A model generated the notes under the pieces. It had not been told where the DNA came from. It worked only from the letters and a program-made list of their open reading frames with translations, and did no database searches. The position numbers were made by a program, and so were the translations under genes. From NCBI GenBank assembly GCA_944377365.1, contig CALWEQ010000001.1, forward strand, positions 25,093 to 89,092: a stretch of DNA of 64,000 bases, read 5' to 3'. Shown piece after piece: positions 62,374 through 64,000 of this stretch (within the stretch, counting starts at the first letter, position 1; every line of letters begins with the position of its first letter). The stretch comes from an uncultured Clostridia bacterium (GTDB lineage: Bacteria; Bacillota; Clostridia; Christensenellales; UBA1242).

Positions 62374-63278
62374 CAGACTTAATAGTGATCGGAGCTGGCG
62401 CAGCAGGCATGACTGCTGCGCTGTATGCACTTCGCAACGGTAAAAAGGTTACGCTTTTAGAAAGGAGCAATTTGGGCGGACAAATCTCTCAATCTCCTAG
62501 AGTTGAAAACTTTCCAACCATTGAAAGCATTTCGGGAAGCGAACTCGCAGACAGGTTTTTTGAGCAAATCACAAAAATGGGTGTTGATTTTGTTTTTGGT
62601 GAAGTGTTAAGTTTAGAAAAAATCGGCGACATATTCGTTGTTAAAACTGAGTTTGACAAATTGGAAGCGAGGGCAGTAATCATTGCTTCCGGTGTCGAGC
62701 ACAGAAAATTAAATTTAGAAAATGAAGAAAATTTGATTGGGCATGGTATAAGCTATTGTGCTCTATGCGATGGTGCGTTTTATGCGGGAGATGAAGTTGT
62801 TTTAATAGGAGATGGCAACACTGCTCTTCAATATGCACTTCTTTTATCTTCGCAGTGCAAAGGTGTTCATGTTGTAACGATGTTTGACAAATTTTTTGGC
62901 GATCAAAATCTAGTAAACGCTTTATTAAAAAAAGAGAACGTAAAAATAACACATAACGCCAAATTTGTTGAGCTTATTGGAAAAAATGAGCTCGAAGGGC
63001 TTGTTTTTGAAGACACACAAAAGCAGAGGTTTACGCTGAAAAGCAAAGCACTTTTTGTTGCGATAGGCCAAGTGCCAAACAACAAAATTTATTCTCAACT
63101 TGTGGATTTGTCAAAAGATGGTTACATCATAGCCAATGAGAACATGGAGACAAAAACACGGGGTTTGTTTGTAGCTGGAGATTGCAGACTAAAAAAGGTT
63201 AGACAGCTAACAACTGCTTGCTCAGATGGGGCAATAGCCGCGACGAGTGCTAGCACGTATTTGGAGAGCCTAGTGTGA
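62370..63278 (+). CDS. trxB: Thioredoxin reductase-like flavoprotein
   Basis: An FAD/NAD(P)H disulfide reductase of 302 residues. Seen: FAD motif GAGAAGMTAALYALRNG at 8-24, the redox-active CALC pair inside SYCALCDGAFYAG near 128-135, the second nucleotide motif (LIGDGNTALQYA) near 149, and the C-terminal FAD motif GLFVAGDCR near 269-277. The ATG overlaps the nrdD stop (ATGA), giving translational coupling. The likely job is to reduce the redoxin domain of NrdD with NAD(P)H (inference from context). Confidence 0.93.
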   Translation: MTDLIVIGAGAAGMTAALYALRNGKKVTLLERSNLGGQISQSPRVENFPTIESISGSELADRFFEQITKMGVDFVFGEVLSLEKIGDIFVVKTEFDKLEARAVIIASGVEHRKLNLENEENLIGHGISYCALCDGAFYAGDEVVLIGDGNTALQYALLLSSQCKGVHVVTMFDKFFGDQNLVNALLKKENVKITHNAKFVELIGKNELEGLVFEDTQKQRFTLKSKALFVAIGQVPNNKIYSQLVDLSKDGYIIANENMETKTRGLFVAGDCRLKKVRQLTTACSDGAIAATSASTYLESLV

Positions 63279-63376
63279 AAGCAAAACAAGAATTGTTTGC
63301 TTATAAAAAAATTAAGAATTAAGCAGGCTGTTTAACATGATGATTTGTCTTGGTTGAAAATAATTTCTCTAGAGTA

Positions 63377-63404
63377 TTGCATTAAGTTTAAAACATGTTA
63401 AAAT
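63377..63404 (+). promoter_or_regulatory. Promoter of the 143-residue membrane protein gene
   Basis: TTGCAT, 16 nt and TAAAAT; the leader contains AGGG. Confidence 0.55.
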
Positions 63405-63421
63405 GACAACAGGGTAGAAAA

Positions 63422-63853
63422 ATGCAAAACGAAGAAGAACAAACATTTTTGCAAAACGAAGAAATAAATAAGATTGAAAATGAAAAATCAAATGATAGTA
63501 TGCAAAAAGAAGATTCTGCTAGAAAAAAGAACATCGCAAGCAATATCCTTTTGATAATTGGCATAATATTATTTTGTGTCGGTTTGATTTTTGCAATAAT
63601 ATTCATGGACACATTTATAGATTATGTTTTAGCCAAAGAGGGAGAAAAGTTGGCAACAGCTATTGGCTTAGTTGCTATGTTTGCCTATTTTGGCTTTCCT
63701 TGTTTGATTATAAGTGCTGTGTCTAGCATTTTAAACATATTATCTTACTCGCTTAGTGCTAAAAGAAAAACTTTAAAATTGGTTTTTATGATATTGTCAA
63801 TATTAACAACAGTTTTGAGTTCTATTCTAATAATTTTATTGTACGTGATATAA
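63422..63853 (+). CDS. Small polytopic membrane protein, 143 residues
   Basis: An acidic N-terminal tail (Gln/Glu/Asn-rich, about 1-38) and three hydrophobic segments (about 40-65, 82-108 and 115-142) with KRKTLK between the last two. No family recognised. It resembles the generic small multi-pass proteins common in clostridia. AGGG lies eight bases upstream of the ATG. Confidence 0.65.
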   Translation: MQNEEEQTFLQNEEINKIENEKSNDSMQKEDSARKKNIASNILLIIGIILFCVGLIFAIIFMDTFIDYVLAKEGEKLATAIGLVAMFAYFGFPCLIISAVSSILNILSYSLSAKRKTLKLVFMILSILTTVLSSILIILLYVI

Positions 63854-63872
63854 AAAAGCAAAAAATTTGTTT

Positions 63873-64000
63873 CTAATAACCGCGTAATTCGACATGATTT
63901 ACGTGGTTTTTTAATATGTCTAAAAACTTTTCTGCGTCTTGTTTTTCAACTTCGTTAAGACCTTTTTGTAAACAAGTTCCATTATCCACAAAGTGTTGTA
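63873..64000 (-). CDS. C-terminus of a gene, possibly a class III RNR activase (NrdG-like), cut by window edge
   Basis: Forty-one codons plus a stop codon are open from the window edge. The residues include QHFVDNGTCLQKG, a helix (EVEKQDAEKFLDIL) and the end NHVNHVELRGY. An ending of the K-x-V-x-x-VELRG type after a short helix is what I associate with radical-SAM activating enzymes of the NrdG2 kind, and nrdD is nearby, but 41 residues do not prove it. Confidence 0.45.
   Translation of the reverse strand, partial: QHFVDNGTCLQKGLNEVEKQDAEKFLDILKNHVNHVELRGY
63879..63912 (+). terminator. Terminator of the 143-residue membrane protein gene
   Basis: ACCGCGTAA / TTACGTGGT stem (one G-T pair) with an 11-base loop and T6. 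It overlaps the end of the convergent partial gene. Confidence 0.7.

Noticed and set aside
63983..63991. TTATCCACA, a perfect DnaA box
   Set aside because: Single copy inside a coding region about 30 kb from the origin candidate; no cluster, so probably chance or a minor titration site.
1..64000. CRISPR arrays, insertion sequences, prophage or integrated elements
   Set aside because: No regularly spaced direct repeats, transposase or integrase, or phage structural genes were recognised; the only tandem array is the in-frame 15-bp repeat at 14404-14598.

Overview
The window looks like the chromosomal replication-origin region of an AT-rich, low-GC Gram-positive anaerobe, probably a clostridial lineage with spore-forming ancestry. 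The evidence is the conserved dnaA, dnaN, rpmH, rnpA, yidD, yidC, jag, mnmE, mnmG, rsmG, parA, parB block; T-box control of glyS; YabP/YabQ spore-cortex proteins; a PASTA-domain (SpoVD/FtsI-type) transpeptidase; rubrerythrin; and an anaerobic (class III) ribonucleotide reductase. No genus can be named from the sequence alone. I see no insertion sequence, prophage or CRISPR array.

Layout. Positions 1-2901: 5' part of a large membrane-anchored protein with Ig-like repeats. 3.3-6.5 kb: an ABC-F ATPase and a T-box-controlled glycyl-tRNA synthetase. 6.6-18.8 kb, minus strand: two YugP-like metallopeptidases, a division transpeptidase, an FtsL-like protein, two large lipoproteins, rsmH and a very large CvpA-like membrane protein. 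19-21.8 kb: small unknown membrane proteins, a DUF2188-like protein and rubrerythrin. 21.87-22.9 kb: a gene-free stretch with a perfect parS site. 22.9-34.5 kb, minus strand: the origin block. 34.6-64 kb, mostly plus strand: recF, aspS, an internally duplicated unknown protein, tRNA-Asn, cvpA, a divergent yabP-yabQ-divIC-like cluster, an RluA-family pseudouridine synthase, a 3,723-residue lipoprotein with a small partner, typA, dnaB, gltX, a SIMPL protein, nrdD fused to a redoxin domain, and trxB. The last bases hold the 3' end of a minus-strand gene that resembles an NrdG-type activase.

Most genes left of dnaA point left and most genes right of it point right, as expected if replication starts at about 33-34.5 kb. 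DnaA-box-like sequences lie between dnaA and dnaN. The dnaA-dnaN pair is inverted relative to recF, compared with the usual dnaA-dnaN-recF order.

The main points for follow-up are: (1) at least five transcription units whose -10 box ends 6-7 nt before the start codon, implying leaderless mRNAs; (2) a glyS T-box whose Stem I appears reduced to one short hairpin with GGC in its loop; (3) a perfect 81-nt four-way-junction RNA or cruciform at 14859-14939; (4) the NrdD-redoxin fusion overlapping trxB under two NrdR boxes; (5) an ABC-F protein with one coherently degenerate ATP site; (6) the giant lipoprotein pair.
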